Origin: Cinchona pubescens
Taxonomy: Eukaryota > Streptophyta > Magnoliopsida > Gentianales > Rubiaceae
Reading direction: 5' to 3'
Assembly: GCA_025175665.1 (NCBI GenBank)
Contig: JANKKI010000179.1
Location: 1,178,001-1,242,000, forward strand
DNA: 64,000 nucleotides
Within the stretch, counting starts at the first letter, position 1, and every line of letters starts with the position of its first letter. Shown one piece after another: positions 11,112 through 22,858 of this stretch. Position numbers and translations under genes: made by a program. The notes beneath the pieces were generated by a model, which saw nothing but the letters and a program-made list of their open reading frames with translations, searched no databases and was not told the origin of the DNA.

Positions 11112-11500
11112 TATATATATATATATTTGATTAACGTTCTACACTCACGTCTTTTTTCTTTTTTATTTTTTAATTTTTCCAAGCCTTAGCGAGGCATTAA
11201 AGTTGCGTGCAGGGCCATACCAATGTGTCAACATCCTTGTTCTCATTTTGGAGCAACATTTTCACACTATATATAATCGTGTTTTATCGACTTCGTCACC
11301 CGGTGTACAATATTTGGCAATAATAATGGGCTAAAAGAAAACGAGTGTTGGGAGGGTAAAGATAGAGATAAGGTAAAAATGGAGAGCAGCAAGAGAACAA
11401 AATCTAGAAACCTAAGATCTCACAGTGCTCAAATAAATTTGGAGTATCGAAATGATAGTTTTGACTTCAATATCAGAAACTGTAATGTTTCTGACCATCA
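11112..11500. other. Short AT-rich flank, no gene seen
   Basis: It starts with the remaining TA run of the insertion site and continues as ordinary AT-rich DNA. An open frame from 11379 overlaps the next inverted repeat and has no recognisable domain. Confidence 0.5.
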
Positions 11501-11700
11501 GAAAAGGAAATTTTTTTCATGGATTAAGGTGTACGATTTCACTGTATACCTTGTGATCCATAATTCTTCACATTCTTTAGTTCGAGGATAAAATATTGCA
11601 ATTTTTAATTTTTTAAAAAAAATTAAAAAATATGGAGAATTATAGATTACAAAGTATACAGTGACCGTATACCTTGATACATGGAAGAATTTTCCTTCAA
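11501..11700. mobile_element. MITE-like inverted repeat of about 200 bp
   Basis: The left arm (about 11501-11570) includes TTTCACTGTATACCTTGTGA and CCATAATTCTTC. The right arm (about 11635-11700) is its diverged reverse complement (GAATTATAGATTACAAAGTA, CAGTGACCGTATACCTTGA). The loop is an A/T homopolymer-rich stretch. Arms of about 65 bp and no coding suggest a MITE. No target duplication could be fixed. Confidence 0.6.
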
Positions 11701-11780
11701 AAAATGGATGAGATGTTGACACGTAAGAATGATCACCGGATGCTTCACATGTTGGAACGACAGGCAACCTTCTAAGAAAA

Positions 11781-11951
11781 GGGAAAGACTTAGGTAGACT
11801 TGGTATTTGGCTCCACTTGTAGACCTTATGGTGGATTAAATGTTATGAAATTTATGACATAAGTTGATGTAAGCAAGATTCTATAAGATTTAATCTTGAC
11901 CGCAGAGTTTACAGGTGGAGCCAAAAATCGGGTCTATGTAAGTATTTTCCC
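11781..11951. mobile_element. 171-bp MITE with about 37-bp TIRs and an 8-9-bp target duplication
   Basis: The left end GGGAAAGACTTAGGTAGAC...TTTGGCTCCAC is mirrored at the right end by the reverse complement GGGAAAATACTTACATAGAC...TTTGGCTCCAC. TAAGAAAA flanks both sides (11773-11780 and 11952-11959). If the last C of the element is counted as duplicated, the duplication is the 9-bp CTAAGAAAA. Nine base pairs would point to Mutator-like, eight to hAT. No ORF. Confidence 0.8.
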
Positions 11952-11959
11952 TAAGAAAA

Positions 11960-12831
11960 TATATTGGTGGTCCCACACTAGGATCGGTTAAAAAAATAAA
12001 ATGTGTAATAATTTCATGGTAGGCCCTCTTATTTGCTGCGAATTTAGTTGTCAACATTGGCCAAACGGAAATTTATAAATAATGCTGCACATTAGTTACT
12101 TCATGCTTAAACAAAATTCGAATGTATTTTTAATAAATCAAAATCTTATTGATAATATTTAACAATTATAATTGATTAATAATATTGAAAATCAAACTTT
12201 TTAAGTATATTGATAATATTTAAAAAATCAAATTTTTGTTATGTAAATCTATTTTAATTTTTAAGCTTTTGAATTCATACATTTAGTAATTTAGTAATGA
12301 AAATATTAAAGCCGATCCAAAAATATAGTATTACTTTTTGAAATTTAAATACAAGGATAAAATAAAATTACTGTTTAAAGGCTCAAAATATAAATATCTC
12401 GTGCAAATGGAATGTCTACTTAATCTTGGAGAATATAATGGAAGAATGTAGAATATAATTGGATACCTTAAGCGAATTAATTAGACAAAAGCTCTAAGGA
12501 ATTAAAAGTAATTCTTTTCAAAAAGTAAAAAAAAATTTAGGAGTAATTAGTTCATTTAATCGTTAATAATGGAAACAATACTTCCTGCAATGGCTTGACT
12601 CAATATGCTTACATGTTATAAAATAGGTCAAAATATCATAAATTTTATGTTTAATTCACATCTGTTACGATTTTTATTATGTTTTTTTTCTATTTTTGTT
12701 GGGTTAAAAATCATTTGTTATTTACACAATCGGTATTATTAGTAGAATCTTACGATTCGAGGATCTGATTCTACAATTTAAATTTGACAAGATCAAGTCA
12801 ATTTTACGTAAAGGAAACCATGACGAAAATG
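11960..12831. other. AT-rich spacer, nothing recognised
   Basis: Long A/T-rich non-coding DNA without ORFs or obvious repeats. Confidence 0.5.
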
Positions 12832-13050
12832 CCTAGAGGTGATAATGGATCGTGTCCTATGCTTATTATGTCATGTCATATTAGACTTGTATATTATTGT
12901 GTTATATTTGTATTTGACCCATTTATTTCGTATTATATTTGTGTTTGACTCGTTGATTTTTGTTTCATATTCGTATTTAATCCATTTAATCTCGTACTTT
13001 TATGACATCCAAGAATGTACTAGTCGATTTGACAATTTTAATAACTTGTG
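12832..13050 (+). repeat. Partial copy of an hAT-like MITE
   Basis: TAGAGGTGATAATGGATCGTGTC and repeated TATTTGTGTTTGACTC-type stretches resemble the element at 13358-13577. No matching right end was seen. It is followed by a 13085-13135 local duplication (TAAACAAGTTAAACA twice). Confidence 0.35.
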
Positions 13051-13242
13051 ACAAATTTAAATTAAAATCTCAAATTTTAATTATTAAACAAGTTAAACAA
13101 TTACTAGTACTAAACAAGTTAAACAGTGACTAGTACTAACTTTGTTCTCATAACAACTCAAAACATATGATTAAAATTATTAAAATGTTTTAGATAATAT
13201 TTAAAATTAATTACTATGTCAGATTTAATAATTTTACATTAA

Positions 13243-13300
13243 ACTATTATTCATGATTTTAAAACATTAAACTATTATTCATGATTTTAAGTCTGTTATA
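13243..13300. repeat. Short tandem duplication (about 29 bp)
   Basis: ACATTAAACTATTATTCATG followed by ATTTTA occurs twice in immediate succession. Confidence 0.7.
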
Positions 13301-13357
13301 TTAAATTATAATCGACGTAACATTTTAGCAAAATTTATTCACTCACTAATTTAATGA

Positions 13358-13577
13358 TAGGGGTGTCAGTGAGTAGTATCGTGTCATTATCATATAATGT
13401 CATGTGTGACCCGCTTCTTGTAATGTCGTATTTGTATCTGACTCATTTATATTTATTTCGTGTTTGTGTCATAAATGAATTAATCCAATAATAATCTGAT
13501 AAAATTCGATTCTATACTATAACCTATTAATTATATATTGTGTTTATCTCGTGTTGCATCACAAATTGCCAAACCTA
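13358..13577. mobile_element. hAT-like MITE, 220 bp
   Basis: The left end TAGGGGTGTCAG and the right end (reverse complement TAGGTTTGGCAATTTG) resemble short hAT terminal repeats. The flanks TTTAATGA and ATTTATTA are similar but not identical, so the 8-bp duplication is only suggestive. No ORF. Confidence 0.4.
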
Positions 13578-13796
13578 ATTTATTAGTCAATTATTTATTG
13601 TTTTATTCAATTCGTAGGCCCACTTATTTCACCGGTTGCCTACTTATTGCTATTAGCTCCCACGTGCATAAAATACATCAGATCTAACTGCTATTTCTAC
13701 TTATTTAGCTTATGAATGGCTAGGATAATATTTCTGACACATCATAAATAAAAATTTTTCCACCTTGTAAAACTGTCCCCAAACCATAACTATATA

Positions 13797-13866
13797 TCTA
13801 TATATATTAAAGCAAAATTTCTTTTCACCATAAGTGATGAGAGGATGACACGTGGCACCATTGTTA
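13797..13866 (+). mobile_element. Helitron 5' end candidate
   Basis: TCTATATATATTAAAGCAAA followed by GGATGACACGTGGCACC resembles the 5' terminus of many plant Helitrons (TC start, TATATTAAAG, then a CACGTGGC block). I could not find a matching 3' end (hairpin plus CTRR), so only the start is proposed. Confidence 0.4.
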
Positions 13867-15370
13867 TTCCATTCTTATTTAACATGATTAATTAATTATT
13901 AATAATTAATTTAAAATTTGTAATGAACAAACTTAATAAATCTTGAATATTCAAAAGATACTAAATACTGATTTATAATCATTTGTTTTTTCTCTTACTT
14001 TATAGTTACATCATATCATAATAATTTTAGTTCATTTTATATTATATTATTTTTTAATTACCAAAAGAATATATATATATATATATATTTCTTATTTTCT
14101 GTCATTAATTAACTAAAAAAATTAATATAGGTCTCATTATTCAAAATCTTAACTGTATCTTCATACTTATTTATTAGAAGAAAAGAATACAAATTAATTA
14201 TAGATTCTAGAAAATAATTCTAATTTCTATGTAGTTTGACCATTTATATCCGTAAAAAGTTTATCTTATTTTCAAGAAAAAAAATAAAATGAGTTTTTGA
14301 TCATAAAATAAAATTTTAAATGCATAATTAACACGTGTCAAGTAGTTTTGTTAGAAAAAATGAATACAAACTAATTAGGCATTCTAAAAGATAATTCTTA
14401 ATTTTATATTATCAGACTATTTATATTCGTAAAAAAATTTGGTCCATTTTCAACAAAAAAAAAAAAAACTATATCTACCTTTTTTCACGGTATTTATCAT
14501 GCTTTCCTTTTTCTACTACCTTTTTTTGTGTAACAAAATACAATATCAATCCTATTATGTAGATAATATCTATAGAATAACGCAGTACTATTAAAAAATA
14601 TATGAACTTTTATAAAAATTATTTTAACCTATTTCAACCATTTACGTACCCTATCATTATCCAATTATTAATAGTAATCATTATTAGCAACTTCTTTTCC
14701 TTCAAAAAAATAAATATTACGACTATATTTTTCGAAAAAGATCTTGATCCAATTTACTCTATCTTAATCAAATTCCAATTGAAATGAAATCTTTATCTAC
14801 CTTAATCATAACAAACAACAATTTTTTATAAAACAACATTTAGCTAACGTCTAACTTGTTAATCATATCCTACAACTAATTATTTTTTTATTCAACACAA
14901 TAATTATTTATCGGTAATTTAAAATCTTTTTAAAACGATAATTACTATCGTATAGCTTATACAATTTGCTCCTTTTCTTTTAAACAATACTAATCTGTCG
15001 GCAATCATATTTACCTATCATCTAACCAATTAATTAATCAAATTAATACTTTTTAATAGACAACAAACTAGATCACAATTCAACATTCAAAAAAAATAAA
15101 AAACTCAATCCATCTCTCAATCCACTTATTCATCTATCTTTTCTCAAATTTAAAAGGTTTTTCACCAAAAATTAAATTTTCTCATCCCTCCAATTTTCTT
15201 GACCTATTTTATATTTCTCTTGACTTATTTATAAATATCTAGATAAGTAAGAGACAGTTTTGTAGTAGAGAATCCTCCAGAATCATGATTTTGTAGATGA
15301 TGAGAAGATCTGCAATCTTCTTCATCATTCATAAAGGTAATTTTTATTTTTGATTTGGTATTCTCTTGAG
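13867..15370. other. AT-rich spacer, nothing recognised
   Basis: Very AT-rich DNA with TA runs (about 14070-14090). Two stretches are loosely similar to each other (around 14110-14290 and 14340-14460: GAATACAAAnTAATTA, TTCTAnAAnATAATTC). It could be the body of a non-autonomous element. The open frame 14602-14787 is low complexity and not a supported gene. Confidence 0.45.
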
Positions 15371-15601
15371 ATATCATTTTTTTTTTTTTTGTGTATGTGT
15401 TTTTTTTTCTCAAATTGCTCAAGTGGATCAAGATCATGATCTATTCCTTTTATTCTTTATCCATGAAGGTAAATTTTTACTTTAGATATCATTTTTTTTT
15501 TTTTTTGTGTATGTGTTTTTTTTTTTTCAAATTGCTCAAGTGGATCAAGATCATAGATCTATTCCTTTTATTCTTTATCCATGAAGGTAAATTTTTACTT
15601 T
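15371..15601. repeat. 115-bp tandem duplication
   Basis: The unit 15371-15485 (poly-T, GTGTATGTG, poly-T, CAAATTGCTCAAGTGGATCA, then ATCCATGAAGGTAAATTTTT) is followed directly by a nearly identical copy at 15486-15601. Differences are mainly in the T-run lengths and a 2-bp insertion. Confidence 0.85.
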
Positions 15602-16329
15602 AGATTTGATATTCTCTTAAGGTGTCATTTTTTTCGGTTTTTCATGAGTTTTTTTTTTTTTTTTTTTCTATAATAGATTAGCTTTTCTAATATGCAGGGT
15701 TTCTAGAATAGATAAGTTAAGTAACTTTCTGATGGAGTTTTGCTCGTTGCTTTTCTCAATTTTTTTTAATCAGAAAGAGATCGATATTTACTTCTAATGA
15801 AGAGCTATTTAGTTTTCTTTTTTTTCCAATGATAAAAGATTATTCTACGAGATGGTATCTTAGTAGTAGAAGTATCGATGGGTGACTACGTGTATTTTTT
15901 GTCGTTGGTGATCCCAATAAGGGCGAGCCCTTTTTTACTTTTTTAGTTTCAATTTCAACTTTCCTATGATGTTCTTTTTTTTTTTCCTTTTGTCTAGAGA
16001 AATCTAATTTATTTAGATATTATTTTTCGATAGGTTTAAGCACGAATCGTGATGAACAGTGGATTTAGTTTTCATACCTATAAGTTGTTTGTTGAATTTG
16101 CTAATAAAAATTTGTGAGGGAAGGGTTGTCGAAAGTGTAACTTTTTTGTTACTCTTTTCTTTTATTCTTTTCTAATTCCAAAGACTTTTGCACATGAATT
16201 TTGTGCAATTGTACTTGTAATTTATATCCATATAGAAATTTACTTTATTATTTTGGATATTGATCGCATGTATGGTTGTGAAAATGAATAGTACCCTATA
16301 AAATCATTATTTTCAATATTAGATAGTCA
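15602..16329. other. AT-rich spacer, nothing recognised
   Basis: T-rich non-coding DNA. The only notable structure is a short hairpin AAGGGC-GA-GCCCTT at about 15918. Confidence 0.4.
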
Positions 16330-16665
16330 AATTTTCAAGATACTCAATGAGTGTATTAGTGAGAAAATTGGAGTAGCACCTATTGATAAGAAGATAAGAG
16401 AAACAAGCTTAAATTGGATAGGTCATGTGTTTAGACGACAAGTAGATGAGCCTATAGGTGGGTAGATTTTCGAGAGAGTAGTTAACATAAGAGGGGTAGG
16501 GGAAGACCCAAAAAGAGTTGGTGGGTAACTTGTAAGAAAGATATAGCTCATCTAGTAATTGAGAAGGATATGGTCATTATATGACAGAGTACAGTGGCGT
16601 AGTAAGATTCATGCAGCTGACCCTACTTAGTGGGAATAAGGTTTGGTTTGGTTTGTTTGTTTGTT
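16330..16665 (+). mobile_element. RTE-clade LINE, 3' end fragment
   Basis: Decayed frames give RILNECISEKIGVAPIDKKIR and LNWIGHVFRR, then KIHAADPT, the C-terminal block of plant RTE-type reverse transcriptases. The copy ends with a TTTG repeat (GTTTGTTTGTTTG), the short tandem tail usual for RTE. The same block occurs in the longer copy at 38222-39290. It is 5'-truncated, as is usual for LINE insertions. Confidence 0.75.
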
Positions 16666-18049
16666 TATGTTGGGTGCAAGATCTTTTGAAAGATTTTGTG
16701 TTCCACTGAAAGACCAATTTTAATGTTTGTAAGTACTATTATGAAGTATTCTACCAGTACCACTAGTGTTATAATTGATTGGCTTTTTGAATTTAGAAAT
16801 ATTTGATTAAAACCTAAACTAGATTCTAAAATCTTGAAATTAATGTAAATATTTTTTTTTCTTTGGTTTCTAACTTTGCTGTCTATTTAACGAAAAATAG
16901 TTATCTGCTTCTATGTTGTTACCGTTAGTTTCCTCTTTGGCTTTCCTCTCCCATTCTTTTCCCATTTTGTTAGATTATTTCAAATTCCTTAATGCACAAC
17001 GCCAACTTTTTTCCTCAATTTTATAATCTAAGTCATTACTTCAAAATACAATATCGCTTCTAGAATATTTAGAAATAAAGTAGAGATTAATTTGGTGATA
17101 AAGTTTCAAATTCCTTTGGTGTTAGAATTTTAACTAACCATTTCTACCTGATATTTGTGCCCTTTACAAATGGATTCTGGGGAAGGTGTTGACCAACTAC
17201 AAGGTATGCCCTTGAATGTTAAGACATAGTTTAACAACCTATTTACACCATGAATTAATTGATTCCTATCTTTTGAGAATCAAGTTAGTTGCTCCAATCA
17301 TGATTGGAGGTTATTTATAAAATAATAATACAATAATTGCTTCTCTTTAGATTTCTTGATGCATGTTCATTCCAAAGGTTCAAGAAAAGGATTTGGCTTG
17401 AATCTTGATTTATTGTGAAGTTCATTATCTGGGTTTCAAGGTAAAAACTTACATTCGAGACTTGAATTTTTTTTGAATTTTATGGAGTTCATCATTTGAT
17501 TTTGAAATTCAACTATTGTACAAAAAGAATCATTTTATTTTCCTCATTTATTAAAGTTCTTTCTTTTAAGTTTTTCTTATTTTAGTTATTATATTATTTA
17601 TTATTTTTTTTTGTAAATGTTTTATCTCTCTATTAAATATATAAAAAGTGGATTGCCAATTTCAATTTCTCATTAGTTGATGTGTGTTTCTTTTGGTTGA
17701 AATAAGAGAAAAAGGATGAGAGGATAGAGAGTAAGAACTTGTTTTTTTTCATATTATCAATATTCTTTAAATTGGAAAAATAGATAGACATTAGTTAACA
17801 ACCTTATCATTATAAAGATTTTATGCCTCTTTCCTTGCATAGCATGGGTTATTTTTCTAGTTGAAATTTAAGAATAAATAATTAAGAAGTCAATTCTATT
17901 AATTTAATTTTGAATAGTACACAATTTCAACTTTGTATTTTATTAACAAAAAAACACTCTCTTGATTTTTCTCCTTTAGAATTGTAGATTTAGAACCAAA
18001 TTAGACAACAGATTTTCTCACAATAATTTAGTAATTGAAAGAAGATTTG
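16666..18049. other. AT-rich spacer, nothing recognised
   Basis: Non-coding AT-rich DNA with no ORF above background. Confidence 0.5.
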
Positions 18050-18490
18050 TCCGTAATAAAACACTTAAGTAGATCTTGAGGAAGAACATCTCTCGATCCA
18101 TAAAAATATTTATCACCACTTGAAGACTAGAACACTTGAGTAGATCTCGAAGAATAACGTCTCACGATCTACGAAAAACTTGAAATTTTATCACCAGTTG
18201 AAGATTTGACAGATTTTTAGGGATTACGTCTCTCAACAAATGAAGAACTCAAATTTGAAGATTTGGCAGCACTTGAAAGAACTTGCAGAACTTTGATAAT
18301 TTGACGGTCTCAATCTACAAAGAACTTGAGAACTTGAATAGATCTTGTAGAGGAACGTTTCTCGATCTGCGAAGGATTTGAATAATTGTCAGCAATTAAA
18401 AACTTGAACACTTGAGAACTCATCAGCACTTAAAAACTTGAACACTTGAGGATTGATCAGCACTTGAAAATTTTAACAATTGAGGAAGGT
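18050..18490. repeat. Degenerate repeats with ACTTGAGTAGATCT-type modules
   Basis: Modules such as ACTTGAGTAGATCTTGAGGA, AACGTCTCTCGATCT and ATCAGCACTTGAAAACTTGA recur irregularly about every 50-60 bp. The reading is non-coding. It may be the internal or subterminal part of a decayed transposon. Confidence 0.5.
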
Positions 18491-19084
18491 AAAGATCTTG
18501 AGTACTTTGCGTGTTCAAGAATTGAATAAGGTGGAGATCTTTAATCACTTGGAAGAGTTGATCTATGCTGTCATTGTCTTATGATGTGTCCCCTACCTTG
18601 CAATCCCCCCTTTGTCTAAAGAAGAATTTACTCTATTTACAGGAAAATTTAGGGTTCTCTACTCTAGTGGGTTACTTGTGACTTTAGATAACCATAGTTG
18701 AAGACAAAATACTGAGTCAGCCCATGACATAGGCCACTACATTTTAATGGACTCTAAAATAATTTTATTTAATTTATTTGAGTTGAACACAAGTTTAAGT
18801 AGTAAATATTGCGATTGTGACTGGAATTACACTGAATATAATTTACCCAAAAAAATTAATTTAATTTCTTGATTAACCAAATTATAAAAAATTTCAATGT
18901 CTACACACAATCAATTTTACCAAATAATAGGTTTTGTTTGCATAGCAAATACTAGTGTATTATTAGAGAAATAATATTTTGTCATTGTTTATATTATTTG
19001 GAAAAGTGTTCTGTTTTTGGAATAATGCACCGTAATTTGCAAAAAATGTTGACTCTTTTGAAATTCGATCTCAAGCTTTATGAC
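18491..19084. other. AT-rich spacer, nothing recognised
   Basis: No ORF and no clear repeat. Confidence 0.4.
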
Positions 19085-20183
19085 CACTATGAAAAAAAAG
19101 TATAGACGTACATGATTCACAATTTAAAATGGTTTATGTCATGGCGAAAAAAATTGTAATAAATGTATATGAATAATAACCACGGATTGTGACTATTATA
19201 AATACACTTTGCAATGAATTAAACCACGGTTTTTAGAATTTGTGGAGATTTTTTCCAATTTAAAACGATCTTAGATTTTTTTTAGAAATATTTGCCTGGT
19301 TTCAACAATAAGAATATGATCATAATATTCGTTGTTCAAGTGCATGTGAATTTATAATACTTGGTTTTTATCCCAAAAAGTTAAGATGTAACAAGCCCAT
19401 ATATTTTTAGAATATACTAGGCCCAAGTTCTAACTGTGCTAAAAAAATGTATAATAAGCTCCCAGTTCCATTTTGTATACAGTCATGCAACCAAAATAAA
19501 ATTAGCTTCTACCTACTAAAAGACGATGTCTAAATAGTTTATTTTGTGAGACAAGAAGTAAAATAACCCCAAATCGTATCCAAAATAAAAGGTCCAAGTC
19601 ATATAAAACCTTTTCCTAAAGTCAACAAATAAAAAAATAATTAATTTGGCTTCTTTAGTGTACTTAAATACAACACATAGACATGTATAAATATATGTAT
19701 GTGGGTGGTATTGGATATATACAAATATGTGCACCCACACACACTTTTACATTATTTCCACTATTTTTAGCATACACACACATACTCTCTCTCTATATAT
19801 TCTATATTTCATCTATAAAAAAATTTATAGAGATGATATCCATATATTTGACAGAAAAGATAAAAATAAAATTTTTTATTAAATATCGAATTGTTTACAC
19901 TTATTACCATACTATAGGAAATTGTGCCCAAAATAATAATAGTAATTATTTGGCACATATTGCACAACCATAGTAAAAACTAATTATTTACCACAATATA
20001 TCATTAGCTGTGGTAAATAACTTCATATTTTTTCATAGTATTTTATTGTAATAAAAAATAGTGTGGTAAAAAGTTTTCTACTACCATGACGGGTCAAAAT
20101 CGTGTCAAAAAGACACTTCTATGTACACATATTTGCATCTATATCAAAAGAAAGCGCGGTAACTACACATTTCTTTTTTAGTG
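19085..20183. mobile_element. CACTA-like non-autonomous element, weak candidate
   Basis: CACTATGAAAAAAAAG at the left and CTTTTTTAGTG at the right are rough terminal inverted repeats. Subterminal motifs such as ACCACGG, GTGGTAAA and CATAGTAAA occur near both ends. The 3-bp flanks (GAC, ATG) do not match, so the boundaries or the assignment may be wrong. Confidence 0.25.
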
Positions 20184-21281
20184 ATGAGATACTTATTTTT
20201 AACCAAAAAAAAAATAAAAATCATTTGGATATGAAATAGTGAATAGTGTTTTTTTCAAATACTTATTTGGATACTCAATAATAATTCTAATTGCATGTTC
20301 AGGTACCTAGGAAATAATCACAAATTTATTACAATTAATTTAGCCAAGGATATTGTGGTTAATAAACATTGAAGCTTTTTTTTTTTTGAAATTAAAAAAT
20401 CTTTTGAAGAAGTCTTGTTAACAGCACAACAATTCGCTCTAATTAGGGAGGTTCAAAAGTCAGACAAGTTAAACTACTAGTACATTCAATTCAAAAAAAA
20501 AAAATGAATTGACTTGTTAATTTTTTACTCAGACTTTGACTCGAATTCAATCAAGTATCAATTTTTCGATGCGCCTTTAATTTTAGCTTCTAAGTCAATT
20601 AAAAAATATTAATAAAAAATATTAAAAAATATTCAATCATACCGATCAAATAAGTCAATTAAAAAATATTACCATAGATATTAATATATGTACATAAATC
20701 ATATTCATAATAATTGGACATTTTTTTCAATGAGTTATCACATAAATATATGAAGAAGATGCTGCGAAATAATATAAAAGTAATCTATTTGATAAAAGAT
20801 AAGTATAAGATAATTAGAAAAGTAAAACCATTTTACCAAAACAATGAAAAAATGAAAAAATGAACAAAAAGGGGATATGTTTGATTTAATTTCTAATTCT
20901 AGTATGTTATGTTGTTTTGAATTTGTGGAATGATGTACTAAAATTTGAAATTATAGATTATGGAACACAAAATTAAATTACATATGAAATATGTATCTTT
21001 TTTTGATTTATTCGACTTGCCGACCAAATGATCGAATTTAAATGGCTCAACTTTATTTGACATTGACATTATATAATTTGACTTTAACTTTATTATGATT
21101 ACTTATTCAAAAATATAATAAGTCAAATATAATAAATCAAGGATAGATCGTTTACCCACAGAACGAACATCCCTAGCAGCTAGTGCCAAGTTGCCAACCA
21201 CAAAAAACATTCGCACACGTTATGCCTATGCTATTACTCAGGAAACTGGATCACAACTCAGGGGCCTATAGTATTGCTCAT
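20184..21281. other. AT-rich spacer, nothing recognised
   Basis: Non-coding. AAACTGGATCACAA just before the Tat-2 element reappears on its far side. Confidence 0.5.
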
Positions 21282-21616
21282 TGATGAGACTGTTTGTGTA
21301 ATGGTGTAGAGATAGAGCAAAAAAGACGTATATGTATAAGGCCTGTAAGCTTTGTCTTATATTAATCAATAGCTTTTCTTGCCTTATCTTTCTTGCCTTC
21401 TGTTTCGCATGCCATCATCTGGTATTTATATGTAGAGTTTCCTGCCCCTATGATTAGAACCTGTGACCTATAGGAGGTCGGGTCAATATGATCTGATAAC
21501 TGTCTGTTCCCGATCACTTGTTTGAGTAAATGTCCATAAGTATTAGTGCTATATTACAGAATTATCCTCATAGGGGTTACAGGACACGTGTCCCTATTCT
21601 ACAGACTCATTTGACA
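21282..21616 (-). repeat. Tat-2 3' LTR
   Basis: TGATGAGACTGTTTGTGTAA, AGCTTTTCTTGCC, CATCATCTGGTAT and GTTCCCGATCACTTGT are shared with the copy at 34453-34825. The inner end around 21600-21620 has diverged or is shortened, so that boundary is approximate. Confidence 0.8.
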
Positions 21617-22239
21617 TTGAGTATCTAATGAATTTTAATTTTGATTTTCTTAATCATTGTACTTAAGAACAATGTAGCTTTAGTTGGGATGCTTTTTACT
21701 TTGGGCATTCTACCTCATACTGTTGGCCAGCCTCCCACTCAGAATTAGGACTAGGATGGGAACGGTCAACATCAGGCACTTGTGTAATTTAGGGATGCTT
21801 CTTGGTAATAAAATGTTGTTTCTTTCCATTCATTAGTTGACTTTTATTTCAAGTAGACTAGGGATTGTATCATGTCCCTTTTATTAATAACGGTATTCAT
21901 ACCTCTTTCCAGAGGATCTATATTTCTTGTATCATGAGCAGTAACAAACATTTGCTATACAAAGGTTCATCCCCATGAAATTGATATAGTTTGGGCTTTT
22001 GCCCTTGTATTTAGGTGTCCTTTTGATGAGGACCTCATTAACAACCTAGATATTTGCCCTAAGGGAACATCTTGGGTCCTCTAGAAGTGATCCTTAGCTT
22101 GATTTGACCTTTTTGAGTTCATCATATGCGAGCCTTTGGATCTCGAGCTTTGCAATTGCTTATCTTCTATGAGCTGTTAAGATGGTGTTTATTTGTCTGA
22201 TCTCTATTCGTCACTTTTTGGGGGTTACCAGGTCTTTTC

Positions 22240-22858
22240 CTATGTGTTTGTTCAACCTTTAATTGCCTAGCCTTCATGGACTCTTGGGTTGACATTAGTG
22301 TGACCTTCAGTTGCCCATCTTTCATGGATTCTTACGTCGTGATTTACAAATTTACCTGACCTCTATCTATCCATTTTCCTTGGACTTTCGGGTCTTGATT
22401 TTCATATTTATTTTGACCTCTAATCGCCCATCTTGCTTGGACTTTTGGGTCTTGTTTTTCGTATTTATATGACCTCTGGGTGTCTATCCTCCGAGGACCA
22501 TTGGGTCTTGATTTTCTTATTTGTCTAACCTCGAGTGTCCATCTTCGGTGGACTCTTGGGTCTTGATTTTCTTGTTCGTCTGACCTCTAAGTGTCCATCC
22601 CACTTGGACTTTTGGGTCTTGATTTTCTCATTTATCTGACCTTTAAGTATCCATGCTCCGTGGACTCTTAGGTCTTGATTTTATTATTGTGTCTGACCTC
22701 GATCGTCCATCCTCTATGGACTCTAGGGTCTTGATTTTATTATTTTTCTTACCTTTGTGCATCCATTTTTCGTGGACTCTTAGGTCTTGATTTTCTTATT
22801 TGTCTGACCTCGGAGTGTCCATCATCCGTGGACTCTTGGGTCATGATTTGTCTGTTAT
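22240..22858. repeat. Tandem array A of Tat-2, unit about 57 bp, about 10 copies
   Basis: The recurrent block is a GTCTGACCTC-type start, then GTGTCCATC, GTGGACTCTTGGGTCTTGAT and TTTCTTATTT. Copies differ at roughly one base in five. The array is non-coding and lies between the antisense ORF and the 3' LTR. Confidence 0.85.

Noticed and set aside
14602..14787. 61-codon plus-strand frame
   Set aside because: Low-complexity Ile/Phe/Asn translation of AT-rich DNA, with no domain or repeat homology inside the window.
13797..16100. Complete Helitron
   Set aside because: The 5' end is plausible, but no 3' hairpin followed by CTRR was found; the hairpin near 15918 lacks it.
19683..19973. 96-codon plus-strand frame
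   Set aside because: Built on TATA/CACACA simple sequence; the overlapping reverse frame is as long, as expected by chance.
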